Part shown: positions 11,755 through 23,926 of the stretch, piece after piece | How positions within the stretch are numbered: the first letter of the stretch is position 1 | Layout: the number at the start of each line of letters is the position of its first letter | From: Kryptolebias marmoratus | Taxonomy: Eukaryota; Chordata; Actinopteri; Cyprinodontiformes; Rivulidae | Direction of reading: 5' to 3' | NCBI RefSeq assembly: GCF_001649575.2 | Contig: NC_051439.1 | Span: forward strand, 3,113,493 to 3,177,492 | DNA: 64,000 nucleotides | Notes under the pieces: generated by a model | Told to the model about the DNA's origin: nothing | What the model saw: only the letters and a program-made list of their open reading frames with translations | Database searches by the model: none | Position numbers and translations under genes: made by a program

Positions 11755-12260
11755 TGTAGAAATGTTATGAACAATAATTTCTTACCTGTTGGAGATAACG
11801 CTCTGAACAACCTGGCTATAGAGAATTAGAGTTTATTTCTAAATGAACTGACAAGCTAACAGCTAGTCCAAGCGAGGCTAAGACAAAAGTGGATTGATGC
11901 TGAAACACCAGTCTTAAATATTTTATAGCAGTTCATGCAAACTCTATTTCATAAACCTTTACACCTCTGTCAGATTTCACATGATACATCATGATATTCC
12001 TGTAAAAAATACCATAGCATACACTGAAAATGTTATAGCTAACTGTTGCTATTTGTGCTTTCAAATAACTAGACTTCAATATAAATAACCATGTAAAGGT
12101 TTACAAAACCCCACTTGTATCAATCTCTATGAAATCTTTGAGAATTAACCTTTTTTTAAGATGGCAGCAATCTAATTTGGTCGTCTTTTTCCTAAACTGA
12201 GGTTTTTCAAAGAGCTATTTAAAACAGGTAGGCTATTAACTGTTCATAACCTTTTTATAC
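11755..12260. mobile_element. Family E MITE, copy 1
   Basis: It pairs with 46894-47451. Both begin with GTTATGAACAATAA and end with the complement TGTTCATAACC-type sequence, and both contain CAAGCTAACAGCTAGTC and CAAATAACTA. The inverted ends and lack of coding suggest a MITE. Confidence 0.6.
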
Positions 12261-12779
12261 AAAACCCCACTTCAAAACTGCTGAACTTTACCTTTAAGTT
12301 ATTGTCTGTAAATACACAAAGTACCATCTGTGATTGCCACAAATTACATTAAAACATTCATTAAATCTGTTAGAAAATTGAGTGATTGTTTGTTTTGTTA
12401 GCAAACCTTTTTGATGTGAATGTTCTGTAAGCTTTTACTTTTTAAACTTTGAAATTTTAGTTTGTTTTTACTTCTTGAAGTCAAACAAAAAAATTGTTTT
12501 TCCTGCAGATTTTAAAAAACCTATGACTAAAAAGTGAAAACTTAAAATGAGTTGTATGTTGGCCTGATCATGCAGTACCATTTTATAACCACACAGTGGC
12601 ACTTTAACCTGCCAGTAAACATGAGTGCAGACTATGTGGTGTTACCTGCAGAGAGTGCATTATAAACATCATGTGACTGAAATACAGTACACTTCAGTCA
12701 CTCCATAAACTACTGACCTTCAAAACAAACCATCAAAAGTGTTTCCTATTTTTTCTGTGTGGAAAAGAATAAAGGCCTT

Positions 12780-13125
12780 CCATTCCTTGAAGGAATGCAC
12801 ATTAAATCATCACTCATATCTGCCAACAACAGATACAGTAAGCTTCAATAGTTAGTGGCAAAGTTTTAAAAACAGATCTTGCATGGTAAGTAATTGCTTA
12901 GAGTATGTGTTGTGGATGACTCTCAGCTACTACCACACTAGATTTTAGCTCAATATCTTCAAAATTAGCTGAGTTACATCCATTTTATATTGGCTATGGT
13001 TGCTTAGCTGTAATTGCCATTTTGTATGGGGTTAACTCTAAAAGTTATTCAGTAGTAGATTCAGTTGTAGATATACATCTAGTGATTACTTTCTGAGAGT
13101 TTCAATAAAATTTTTCCAGATGAAA
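12780..13125 (+). repeat. Family A dispersed repeat, copy 2
   Basis: Starts at the terminal palindrome (CATTCCTTGAAGGAATGCA). It then runs through GATCTTGCATGGTAAGTAAT, GACTCTCAGCTACTACCACA, AGCTCAATATCTTC and AGTGATTACTTTCTGAGAGT. One unit. Confidence 0.75.
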
Positions 13126-13554
13126 ACTGAAACTGACATCTCAAAAGGTTTTTTAAGAGCTAATAGCACATGCTAAAGCTGAAAAAGATATGGTAAAAAG
13201 AGAGATGGTATTAGTATCCTGCTGATGATTTAGCTCCAGTACTTTGACCAAACAATACAACGTGAAACTATTCACACAGTGATAAAACCCATCAGCCATG
13301 AGTTCTCTGTCTTTCACATGACTGGATTCTGAATGTTATGATCAAACAAACAATGGGATCTTTGTCAGGTGGCTTGAAAACCATTTGGGACACACTGGAT
13401 GAGTTGTAAAGAAATCAATCATGATTCAATTACAGAACTGAATGAGTTTTTATAGATGGATGGATGTTGACATGCATGCCTGAAACCAAACAAAACATTT
13501 TTATGTACACAAATAAAGATCAGCCATAACAATTTATATATATATATATATCGA

Positions 13555-13740
13555 GAAGGTAAAGACCACAGTGGTGCCTGTGGTCATCGGGGCCCTAGGG
13601 GCAGTCACCCCCAAACTGGAGCAGTGGCTACAACAGATCCCAGGAACAACATCAGACATCTCAGTCCAGAAATGTGCAGTTCTAGGCACAGCCAAGATAC
13701 TGCGCAGAACCCTCAAGCTCCCAGGCCTCTGGTAGAGGAC
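13555..13740 (+). mobile_element. 3' end fragment of a non-LTR retrotransposon ORF
   Basis: The + frame encodes KTTVVPVVIGALGAVTPKLE and continues to ILRRTLKLPGLW before a stop. This is a C-terminal sequence I know from fish non-LTR retrotransposons, although I cannot fix the clade. The fragment and its short 3' UTR are flanked on both sides by (TA)n (about 13534-13553 and 13795-13805). Confidence 0.7.
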
Positions 13741-13805
13741 CCGAGCTCAGAGGATGAAACAAAGACCACCCGCGGAGGGTGAGAAGGGAATTTTTTTATA
13801 TATAT

Positions 13806-14307
13806 TGATTATCCTTTATCCTGGTGGCATCTTGTTTGGGATAAATTAGACACCAAGTGAATATTCTGCCCTTAAAGTAAAGATTAGAAAAAAAAAAAAA
13901 AAACATGTAAAAGTGAAGATTTAAGAATCTTCAACGGGGGCAAAATCATGATGGTTTGGGTCACAGCATCTTCACAGCTACAGACATTTTTAGATATCCT
14001 CAGCCTCTGTTATCAAGACCTACCAACAGTGGTTCAAAGATGGAAAACTGGCAAAATGGTCATAGGTAATATAGTAAAATGGCAGGCCAAGACTGAATAA
14101 TGAGAGTGAAGGGTGGTACACTGGCAGATCCAGTTCAAGGATTGCTTATAAGGTTTAAACTGATTCTGATAGAAAGTGATCACACTGACCAATATCAATT
14201 GCCAAAAGTAACAACTATGGGTTGATAAATGTCAAAACTGGACAACAGCAATGGGAAAACATTGGTTTGGTTTGATAAATTCCATTTCTTTTTCCATCAG
14301 CTAGATC
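13806..14307. other. Intergenic, possible DNA-transposon debris
   Basis: An A17 tract near 13890, then text such as AAATCATGATGGTTTGGGTC that resembles mariner-type transposase coding DNA. No frame survives and I cannot delimit it. Confidence 0.25.
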
Positions 14308-14519
14308 ACGTGTCAAATTCCATTCCTCGGGGGGCGCTCTTGTGCATGTTTTAGATGTGTTCTTGCTTTCAAACACCTGCTTTAAATGAATGACTTGTGG
14401 ACATGCTTCTGGAGGACTTGATGATTTGGTGAGGAGGTAATTAAACCATTTGAATCAGGTTTGTTGGAGCAGAAAAACCAGGGCAGTGGCCCTTAAAGCC
14501 TGGAGTTTGACGCCCCTGC
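14308..14519. mobile_element. MITE with inverted termini
   Basis: Left end GTGTCAAATTCCATTCCTCG and right end CTGGAGTTTGACGCC are inverted. The interior arms GGGCGCTCTTGTGCATG and CCAGGGCAGTGGCCC also pair loosely. The element at 23927-24118 has the same architecture and inner motifs. Confidence 0.6.
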
Positions 14520-15294
14520 TCTAGATGATGTTTTTGTGCCATGCTTATCTAGAGAAGCCATGACAACAAGCTGCAGTTTGGGAACAAAACAAGTCAAAAA
14601 TGATGTTTCAGACCCAAAACAAACCTGTGGTTCTGCACTTTGATATGAACCATCTACCCTTATCAGTCATAAGCCCTTTTTTACTCTTCAAGCCGGTACT
14701 TGGACACTTTCTGGCTTTCCCGTGTGATTTTTGAATGGATTGAGGAGAAATGGGGGGGGGGGGGTTGAAGTCTACCCACTGCTGTTGCACCTTTAAGCCG
14801 TCAAGTAAGGTAGTAACAGAGGTGTAACAGTCGACGTATGAAAAGGCAAGCTGGCTTTGCGGCTCAAGGATGTGATGTAGTGATGACATGGTTCTGGTGA
14901 CCACCCATCCACAGGATTTAAAAGCCTAAACAACAATAAACAGATTCATTACCAAGGAGAATATCAAAGATGATGCAAGGCAACTTTGCATTTAGTTAAA
15001 AAAAATTGGTTAAGCACAAAAAGGATGGCTAAACAAAGTTAATTTTGTCATATTTTGAAAATGAAATGACAGAGATGTCCATCACACGTTTATTGTGTAG
15101 TAATCTGTGTCATCGCGGCTGAGTTCTTGCCACTTTTGGTGCTGCAATGCTCACTTTATTTCTAAAAGCTCACATCTACGCAGTCATGGCCGGCTCAATT
15201 AAAGATTTATGAACGGTCAAAGACAGCTTAAAGATGGACTGGTCTTTGCTGCCATTTTGTGGAACTGTTTTGTGGGAAAAAAAAGAATAAAGAA
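14520..15294. other. Intergenic, no gene accepted
   Basis: An antisense open frame at 14608-14904 (98 residues) is interrupted by a G-run at 14752-14764 and has no motif I recognise. Confidence 0.3.
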
Positions 15295-15640
15295 ACAGTC
15301 CACCTATGAGTCAGGATAATGGCTAGCCAGACCAGTACATGTTTTATACCATTTTTTAAGCAAATAAAACAACGCTTTCCTGAAAATGTCATTTTGATCT
15401 AAAAGAATACTATATTCACTAAAAAAACTGTATACTTTTGCATGACACTGTTTAGTTTGTTGCTATTTTCTCAATCGAACAACGCTCATGTTACTATGCA
15501 AATGTCAGTCTCCTGGCACTGCAGAATGTATCAGTCTGCTTGATCAGCATGTCTTACCAGTCCAAAGGTTCACTCAACTCCTGGCAAACTGACACATTCA
15601 GCAGCTTCAGCACACATGCATTAGTTGTGATCTGAGTTTT
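15295..15640. mobile_element. Family B MITE, partial copy
   Basis: Shares the internal section of the 26906-27666 copy in inverted or shuffled order: GTTTAGTTTGTTGCTATTTTC, GTATCAGTC, CCAGTCCAAAGGTTCACTCA and GGCTAGCC. The terminal arms are mostly missing. Confidence 0.45.
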
Positions 15641-15700
15641 CAGTACTAGGTTTTTAATAAAATTTTTTCCTTGTGCTTAAACTTTCTCCAAGTGTTTTCC

Positions 15701-16043
15701 TGTCACTCCTTATTTTATCCCCCAGTCAGTCTCTGTGTCCACCCCGCTAACTCTCACCTGTCCCTTGTTGTCTTCACCCCAGTGTGTTTAGTTCAGTTCA
15801 TTATTTAAACCCTCTTGTTTTGTGCCTGCATTAAATTGTCATTCTATCTGCCTCCTGAGTTGATTCCATGTTCCGAGTGTTTTCAGTTTGAGTGCTTTGG
15901 TGAGTCTCCTGAGTTTCTGTATAGTTGCTGCCTCGTCAGCCTTTTTCGTTTTTGTAAATAAAGTTTAGTTATTTCATCGAGTTCCTTTTTTGTAAATTTG
16001 CATTCCAGGGTCTGTTACTATTACAATCCACCCAAACGTGACA
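15701..16043 (+). mobile_element. Solo LTR-like element, 343 bp
   Basis: Begins TGTCAC and ends CGTGACA, the inverted TG...CA termini of LTRs. It contains TTATTTAAACCC (TATA-like), AATAAAG at about 15957, and a U5-like tail with TTGCATTCCAGGGTCTG. I see no 5-bp target duplication, so the exact ends are uncertain. Confidence 0.6.
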
Positions 16044-17104
16044 ACATTCTTTTTAAGGGACAGTGCTTTTAAGAGTGCTCAAAAGACAAGAGCCATGCAA
16101 ACCCCACTGCTCATTTTCCAGGACATAAAGGATCTGCTACGAACGGTCCTTCAGAAGTCTAGTGAAGTCTAAATTACACACGGAACAAGTTGTTATGATG
16201 GTAAGAGGGACATACTCACTATTAGGTACATCATCAAAATCTAATAGCTGGTTTATGATGTGTGTTCTTACTGCATTTATTTAAGCAAACAAGCACTCGT
16301 GTTTGTGTCTGAATGCATGCTTGCACACTCAAACATCATTGGCAATAGTCTGCATTTTGTTCCGACCAGTATCTGGGTCACATGTGTGAACAGCAGTCAA
16401 GAATAATTTGAATCAAACTTAAGAATCCCCATTGTACATACCCTTCAGCAATCAATTACTATCCAACTGAGGTAAAAAGTGCTGATATGTAAGAACTCAG
16501 TGATCCGTCAGAGTATTTAATTGCGGTGATGTCTGGCTCTATAAATATGTTCATAAAGAACAAAATTCACAAAGATAAGAAAAGTCTGTGGGAAATAGAG
16601 GAACAGGTTTAATTATGTCCACCTCACAGCTCTCAGTCCCTCCCCAGATGCTTTGTCTTGTAGGTAAATAGGAGCCAGACACAGTGAGTGATGAGTTTAT
16701 TAGCTCCTACCAGCTGTGACCAACCCTTGGGTATTACTGGTAACTGTATCAGTGTGTGTGACCGTCAAGCTGGAGGCTCTTGGCGTGGCAGGGGGATTGA
16801 GAGGCGGAACAGGAGAGGGTGCAGGGGTGGGGATCAGAGGCGAGGGAGTGCCCCACGAGTACCAGAAGAACTCCCTGGCAACTGGAGACAGGATCAACAC
16901 TAAATGGGGCGCCCCCATTCATGCAGCAGTGAGCAGTCACACAGAGCCAACTGAGAGGCTGAGAGAGGAGAGGAGAGGAGAGGTGGGGTGGGGGTATGCA
17001 AATAACTGAATACCACTGGAGGCTGGTCCATCTTTTTTCTGCTTCCATATAAACATATGGGCTCCAAGTGTCTCTGAATGTGTCACAGCACTCCATAGCA
17101 TGTC
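16044..17104. other. Upstream region of plppr3 with a GC-rich block
   Basis: 16700-17010 is GC-rich and purine-rich (GGAGAGGAGAGGAGAGG). It contains an ATGCAAAT octamer at about 16996 and a GCGCCCCC stretch. Overlapping open frames on both strands look compositional. It may be regulatory because it lies about 1.4 kb before the presumed plppr3 start. That is inference. Confidence 0.3.
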
Positions 17105-17790
17105 ATAATAAATATGCATTCTTTTAAGGAATGCATATCATCTACAGCCTTTCATTTATGCCAGAGTTTTAGATTAGCATTATGTTGAGAAATGACAGAG
17201 TTATAACCATTTTGCCAATTAACATTACGTGATATTGAAATATCTTGCATGGTCTTTTTAGTGTGTATGTAGTAGGTGTTGGGGATGATGCTTGTCTACT
17301 ACCACACCAAATTTGAGCTCAATTTATGTAAAATTCACTGATGTGAAAACATTTTTCTGTAGGCTGAGATTGATTAGATCTGGGGACCATCTTGAATTGA
17401 GTTGGCTCTAAAAGTGTATCAGTTGTAGATGTACATCTAAAAAAATGCTTTGAGAGTTTGACTGAAATCCATTAAGTGGTTTAAAAGATATTTTGCTAAC
17501 AAACAAATATCAACTCCAACAGTTAATGCCAACATTTTAGATAAAGACGATGCTCAATGTGTACCAAGGAAGATGCTTAGCTATTACCACGCCAAAGTTT
17601 AGCTGTGTTATAGCCATTATTGTGTTTTCTAAGGTCAGCTGGCTGTAGCAGCCACCTAAAATTGCAGTGACTCCAACATTTAATCAGTTGTAGATATATA
17701 TCCATTGATTACTTTCTGAAAGTCTCATTAAAATCTGCCCAGTGGGTCATGAGATATTTTGCTAACAGACAAACATATAGGGATACTAGA
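17105..17790 (+). repeat. Family A dispersed repeat, copy 3 (tandem dimer)
   Basis: Opens with the palindrome ATATGCATTC-TTTTAAGGAATGCATAT, then contains two successive units (about 17230-17545 and 17546-17790). Each unit runs through ACTACCACACCAAATTTGAG-like text, CATCTTGAATTG or its decayed form, a TAATCAGTTGTAGAT-like block and AGATATTTTGCTAAC. This is the clearest example of the tandem structure. Confidence 0.85.
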
Positions 17791-18091
17791 TCCCGGGGTG
17801 TTCTAAATGCACCACAGTGGTTATCAGCCTGCCACACCCTTCAGAGTAAACAAAGGCAGACACAGATATTTCAGGTCAAAAGACAGAATCTTATTGGATT
17901 TGAATAAACGCGTGTTTGATTGTGAGATTAAAATTAATTCAGCAGGAAATGAAAGGAAAAAAAGCTTTTCCTTCAAGATAAGAGTTTATCTCCAAACCGC
18001 CCCCTCACTTTAACGCGAATATATATGCGTTGGCTGCATTTTGTGATGCAAACACACAGACACACACACACGGGCATGCGCACACACATTC

Positions 18092-18093
<2 letters not shown>

Positions 18094-18146
<53 letters not shown>
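18094..18146. repeat. (AT)n microsatellite
   Basis: About 26 AT units, preceded by a CA-rich stretch, just upstream of the GC-rich plppr3 first-exon region. Confidence 0.95.
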
Positions 18147-18149
<3 letters not shown>

Positions 18150-18353
18150 TCCTCTTTGTCTCGGTCGCCCTAAAACGGGAATTCGGCAGAGAAGCGTGGA
18201 CCAGACTGTCTCCTCCCCCCACCATAAGCGCACACACCACAACTCTCTCCTCCCTCTATCACCCCTCCACCCGCCTCCTCCTCACCCCCCATGCTTTTGT
18301 ATTTGTGTGTGTGTTGGGAAGCTGGCTGCGTACCCAAAAACCCAGAGACGGAT

Positions 18354-18362
18354 GCTATAAAA
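18354..18362 (+). promoter_or_regulatory. TATA-like box for plppr3
   Basis: GCTATAAAAAAA sits at the edge between the CA/AT-rich upstream DNA and the GC-rich region that holds the presumed first exon. A start site around 18385 would follow. A positional guess; brain genes often use TATA-less CpG promoters. Confidence 0.3.
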
Positions 18363-18384
18363 AAAAAGCTTTAAAAAAAAATCA

Positions 18385-18805
18385 TTTTTATTTGTATTTA
18401 TATGAATCTTATTTCTATCTTTGATGGATGTGGGGGAAACCCGCAGGAGCCAAGAGGAGGGACCGCGTGGACGCACGTGAATCTCTCACCCATCCAGAGC
18501 CAGGACACAGATAGGAGTGCGGCAAATTGGACTTTCCACCATCAGCAACCCTCCTCTCCTCTCGCTCCATCCCTGCTCCTTTCTCTGTAGATCCCCTCCT
18601 CCCCGCCGCCCTCCTTCCCATTAACTCCCAGAAAAGCCTCGCGCCGCGTAGTGAGGAGGGGGGGTTTGGATTTCGGGGTGCCTCGGAGGAGAACCTGGAG
18701 ATGGATTAAAGGGACGCGTCGCCAAACTGGAGCAGCACGCACGACCACGCCGGGGGGGAAGGGGGCGACGGGAGTCGCTGAATTCGCGGAGCCCCCGGGA
18801 CAGAG
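18385..18805 (+). other. plppr3: Probable non-coding exon 1 of plppr3
   Basis: A GC-rich, CpG-containing block that ends in CCGGGACAGAG followed by the strong donor GTGAGT at 18806. No usable reading frame joins it to the next exon; the exon beginning at 25326 has its own ATG 23 nt in. That fits a 5' UTR exon spliced over a 6.5-kb first intron. The 5' boundary is not visible. Confidence 0.5.
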
Positions 18806-19519
18806 GTGAGTGCCGTCCGGACTGCTGGTTCGCCTCCTCCTCCTCCTCATCATCATCCACCTGCCCCCATCTCCTGGAACAATCAGCACATGGTTTCTCA
18901 ATAACTAATGATCTCGTGCTGATTTCTGTTCATAGACGCTACTAAATGCGACTTCCCCCTTAAAACATAGTGGCTGATCACATCCCCCTGTAATAAATGC
19001 AAACTGAATATCAGGATAAACGTGTTTTTTGCTCTGTCTGTGTGTGTGTAAGATGCAGACAGCATCGCAATTCTGCTTGCAAAAAAAGTAGCTTAGCATG
19101 ATGGCTGAGCCTTTTTCACCACTGTAAAAGCAGGTGAGTTAAGTTGGGTGTACCCTCCTCCACACACTCATGGCCCCTTCAGGTTCCCTTCCTTTGCCTG
19201 GAAAGGGGCCTGCAGTTTTCATGACTTTGCAAAAAATCAGCTTATAACTTTTTTGAATGATGCCCTGGAAACTGGAAGGGAAGAGATAACACTTTAGTAA
19301 CTGCATTGGTTAATAAAAGGTGACCACTTCGACTGCTGTCGGAATAGTTGTAATATTTAATGAACACTGTGAAACACTGATATGTGTTTGTTTACATTGC
19401 ACATTTACATTCAAATATTCTAACAAATAACTCTCTTAATACAAAAATGGCCAAATATTTTCTTTTACCACATGAATAACCCTTCATTACCACCTTACTC
19501 TGACACGCTTATCAACTTC

Positions 19520-20125
19520 CAAAAGGCAAAAGTGGGCGACAGTGTTTTTAGTTGCGTCTGAGTGAGTGACAATTCATGTGTTTGTCTGTTACCAAAATAG
19601 CTCATCAACCAACTGGACGGATTTTAATGAAACTTTAAAATAATCAGCAGATGTATATCTAAAAAGCTGATTAACTTTTAGAGTCAACCTGATTCAAGAT
19701 GGCTGCCACAGCCAACTGACAATGAAAAGCATAAAAATGAGTGTAGCGTACTTAATGTTACATATATTGAACTAATATTTAGTGTGGTAGTAACTGAGAC
19801 TCATCCCAAACATATCATGAGTGATAACAGATTGCACAAGAACTTTGTTTAAAATGTTGCCATTAAATATTTGGAGTCAAGTCTGTCCATCTGTTAGCAA
19901 AATATCTCATAAGCCAATGGACAGATTTTAATAAAACTTTCAGGAATTATTCACTGGTTGTATCTCTACAACCAAGTAGGTTTTGGAGCCAACCCAATTC
20001 AACATAGCCACCACAGCCAACTGACCTTAGAAGACACTGCAATAGCTGAAATTCAGTTAATTTTACATACATTCTGCTAAAATTTGATGTGGTTGTAGCT
20101 GAGAGCCATTCACAACATGTATTTC
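19520..20125 (-). repeat. Family A dispersed repeat, copy 4 (dimer, antisense)
   Basis: Two reverse-oriented units in plppr3 intron 1. Each shows the complement signature: GTCTGTTAGCAAAATATCTCAT or a variant, GATTTTAATGAAACTTT, TCAACCTGATTCAAGATGGC, and AATTTGATGTGGTTGTAGCTGA-like text. Confidence 0.8.
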
Positions 20126-20426
20126 TGTTGATGGTGGTGGAGAGCACTGCCTTACACCTTAATTCAAAGTCTCTCATAGGTGTGCAGTTAGGATCTATAA
20201 TTTGACCATAGCATGTGGCTGACATCATTTCCATACTTATTGAACCAATCAGTGACCCTTTGCGCCCTAAAGATAGAAGCACAATCATCTTAGAAGACTC
20301 TGTTCCCATCTGGATAGAAATGGTTCATCAAAGGAAGGAGGTGATCACTGAAAACAACTCTGTATTGATTTGCAATTAAATAATTCTTAAGGGGGACAAA
20401 CAGACAAAACAGTGAGCTGTGACACC

Positions 20427-20740
20427 TTAAAGGGATAGTCTGGTCATTTTTAAAGCAATGTTCTGGCTAATAGTTATCAACAGTTAGTATCTTAGTGGCT
20501 GTGACATCAGCCAAAGAGCACGGAGGATGGAGAAAAGAGCAGAAGTTTCAAATTAGGCTAATGGCTTGCAAAACCAGGGTCCTAAAGAGGCCCTCGTTTG
20601 GGTAACGGTTAGCCTAGCCTGGACAAAGACTTTGGCCTTTTCTCCATACGTGCTCTATGACAGATGTCACAGCTAATAAGGTCCTAATTAATAATATTTA
20701 TTTGACAGAATATCACTTCAAAAATGAGCAGATTATCCAT
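20427..20740. mobile_element. Family B MITE with long terminal inverted repeats
   Basis: The left arm from TTAAAGGGATAGTCTGGTCA through CTGTGACATCAGCCAAAGAGCAC is matched by the reverse complement of the right arm (GTGCTCTATGACAGATGTCACAGC through TGAGCAGATTATCC), about 85 bp per arm with gaps. Non-coding. Shortest and cleanest of the copies, in plppr3 intron 1. Confidence 0.75.
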
Positions 20741-22029
20741 TTGACAGAACCTGATCTCTTCACAATGCAGGTTCCTCCTTTGATTGGTGTCCATTCTACC
20801 AGCATCTAGTATAGAAGGTGCAATTTAACATCAGTATCGTCCACCATCATATTCAAAATGCAGTTATGGAAATCTTTTTATGCGTTTAACATTCAAATGT
20901 GACACTCAAAGTTTTCTGAAGGGCTGTGGTATGCTTACAGACGTTTACATCAAACAATCTTTAAATTGTTACCTATCCACATATCATAGCTGAAATACTA
21001 AATTCTTAACATCCCAGGCTCTGATTCCGTGTTGATGGTCACAGAATCTTGAGTTTTCTTTGGTGTCAGACTGTTTCTTTCCACCAAACAGCCTACTTAC
21101 CTCATTCACGCTCATACACACAGACAGTGTCTTTGTGTATACAGACTGTGTGTGCGTGTATATGTTTCTACTTTAGTAGACACATACAAACACATTCACA
21201 ATGTTTGCAAGAACTATCTTACAGAAGCTCAGACTACACACACTCATGTGATGTGTCCCTGAGGACAAACACTGCTGCAATAGATAAACGACCCCCCCTT
21301 GCTCAGGCCTGAGCTCATCCTGTGTGTGTGTGTATGTTAAATGTGAGTTTGGGTGAGGTTTAAATGCTGACTGGGGTGGGTCACTAAGACCAAGTGGCTA
21401 TGAGAAAGAGACCCAGGACTCAGCATCTTCCTAAGCTGCTTTCAGCCACACTGGAATCCTTCCATCCCAGTATCCTCGTTGTTTCTGATCCTCAGACCCC
21501 TCCCCTCTTATACATCCACCACTAGACATACAAAAATATACACACAAACACACTTGTGAGTTTTTAATCATTCTTGTCTTTGATCTGCACTTATCTCTGT
21601 CCTGCTCTTCCTCTCTTCTGTCCTCCCGTCTCCAGCACATTTCTAGGGGTCATGGAAATGAGATTGTGGAAGTCTTTGATTCTCTGTGCCTTGCATTGCC
21701 TCAGGGTCAGGCCCTCTTATCTCACAAAGAAAGAGACGGAACAGAGAAATAAAGGATAGGAGCAACAAGAAGGGGGATACTGAGAGAGGTGGAAGAAACA
21801 ACAAAGAAATGCATTGATATAGTAAAGTCTAAAAAAACTGAGAAAAGGGGGTTTGCTTGAGGAAATTGAAAAAACACAAAAATAACCAGGCAGAAAAGTA
21901 AAGTTACAGCTATATAAAATATACAGAAATAAAAAAAAAACTGAAAGACAAACATGCAAAAATGTTAGCATGAGGACACCATTTATATCAATTAAACCTC
22001 CAGCTTCATTTACAGCCCCGGACATTGAA
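20741..22029. other. plppr3 intron 1, nothing recognised
   Basis: Simple-sequence-rich (CACACA, GTGTGT near 21115-21345) and purine-rich around 21725-21960. Open frames on either strand look compositional. Confidence 0.35.
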
Positions 22030-22520
22030 GGATCTCTCCACCATGCATCACTGTTGCCTCTAGAAACTTATTATTGAACCAGTTTTCAGCTTTTCAACAA
22101 ACAGCTGTGTCCTTCTACAGCAAGATATTTCAAAGTTTCAATTCACCAGTCCAGGGAATCTGCTGTCATTTTTTTCTGCACCTTAGTTATTGTGTTTTCA
22201 TGCATAGTTAAGCCACTTATAGTAGCATTTGTTTCCACAGCAGAGGTATGGCTTTGTTGGCTGCAGTTCTTTCATGAAAACCCCTTCTAGGCAGACTTCT
22301 CCAGACAACAGATTGGTGTACCTGTTCTCACAGGTTTCTGACCATTTCAAAGCAATGGCTTTGTTTGACACCTTCCACTTTCAAAAGACAGAAAGCATAA
22401 TGTACCTTTCACCAGGTACCATTGGCCAAACACTGCTTCTACAGTGTTGCCAGTTTCTTTGTGCTCCTTTAAAAGAGCTTGATCAGCACATTTTGAAACC
22501 CCAGTCTGCTTTGGCCTACA
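22030..22520 (-). mobile_element. Tc1-like transposase N-terminal fragment
   Basis: The minus-strand translation of about 22430-22500 reads QTGVSKCADQALLKEHKETG, which matches the helix-turn-helix region of Tc1-family transposases. Upstream text in the same orientation (CAGACTTCTCCAGACAACAG, TTCTTTCATGAAAACC) matches the adjoining DNA-binding part in common fish Tc1 elements. The catalytic part is absent and frames are broken. Confidence 0.75.
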
Positions 22521-22524
22521 CAGC

Positions 22525-22930
22525 TGTGTCTGTTGAGGTAGATAGGACCCAAATACAGACACACTGGAGGCAGGATCAGGATGAAAGTTAAGTAGGTTTA
22601 ATAAAAAATACAAGTCAAAATGGACAAAACATAACATAAAACTAGACCAGGATAAAAAAAAATGTGGAAAATATGATTTAAAAAAAAGAGGAAACTAGGA
22701 AATAGATATACAAGGAAGAATGTTTGGTAACACCAGGTGATCTGATTAAGAATGAAGGACAGATATCAAATGATGAGCTAGAAACTGGAGCGATTAAGGC
22801 CATCTAGAAGCAGTGATGGTTAGTTGTAGATAAGACCCAAATGCGGACATGCTGGAGACAGGATCAGAATGCAAACTGAGTAAATTTAATAACAAAAACT
22901 ACGGTCAAATAACAAAAATGATTAACAAAA
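22525..22930 (-). repeat. Two LTR-like fragments in tandem
   Basis: 22527-22640 and 22815-22930 are near copies: TAGATA-GACCCAAATnCnGACA, CACTGGAGGCAGGATCAG / GCTGGAGACAGGATCAG, then TTTAATAAnAAnTAC. They look like the reverse complement of LTR R-U5 ends. The 170 bp between them has no feature. Confidence 0.45.
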
Positions 22931-23926
22931 CTATTAAACCCACAAAAAATAACAGGACCAAACAAAAAAATTCAAAAATTTTAACTTGTGTCTGAAAATC
23001 CCTCTCATACACCTAAAAATCACTTTCATTAGCACCTGTTTGGCATAATTGGTTAATCAAACACCAAACTATAATTTTACAAAATCTCTGACTTTGTTCA
23101 AGTGTACTTAATAAATTTTGATCCCATCTTGAAGGCAAAGGGTCGTCAGACCAAATAATGATTTGATTGGCATTTTTCTTCTCATAGCTCATTTTCCATT
23201 TTTGACAAATAAAACATTAAAATTTATATCTGTGAAACCATTATCACTTAACGGATTTTTCTCCTACACTTGTCTAATGCCTTTTTTACAATACTGCTTC
23301 CGCAAATAGCAAACTGACATATGGGAACTGCTAAAATTGCTAGAAAATGGGAAAGAAACTAACACTGTGAAGGAAAAGAGGCCAGTAGGAAAGTGTTGGC
23401 AACATGAAGTCAGACTGGGTAACAAGAGGGTGCAGATGGTAGATAAATGAGAAGATGGGATATGCAAAATGGGACAAGAAGACATGGGGTGAGGCAGAGA
23501 TCGTAAGATTCTCACAGAGAAGGAAAGAAGCATATAGAGCACAAAGTTAAAGGCAGAAGCAGAGAGCTGAAGGGAGAAGTGTGAATATTTAACTCTGTTT
23601 AGTTTTCCATTTCTTCCCTTTGGCTCTTGTCTCTCTTTGAGGCCGTCTATTTGCCTAAAGGTTACTGAAGGCAGTATACTGTGTATACATAAATGTGCAT
23701 GCTGTAAATATGTGGAAAAGATACATTAGGTGTTATACAGCTGCTTAGAGATTTAAAAAGCTTGTTGAATTTATAAGGCATAAAGGTTATAAAGAATGTA
23801 TATATTGACATAATCTAAACCTATATTGTTGTTTTCCTTATAAACATAGCACAAATTGCAAGGAAGTTTGTGTTTGGTTGATTATTTCTTTGTTGTAACA
23901 ATGTTTTCTTGCAATAAACCTTATAA
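22931..23926. other. plppr3 intron 1, nothing recognised
   Basis: Purine-rich 23340-23560 gives an antisense open frame (23264-23542) without recognisable motif. Confidence 0.35.

Noticed and set aside
18010..18360. Open frames across the (AT)n and CA-rich region
   Set aside because: They translate the microsatellite (alternating Tyr-Ile) and have no independent support.
18402..18901. Several open frames on both strands in the GC-rich block
   Set aside because: This fits a GC-rich 5' UTR exon and promoter; the plppr3 start codon is in the next exon and no frame is shared.
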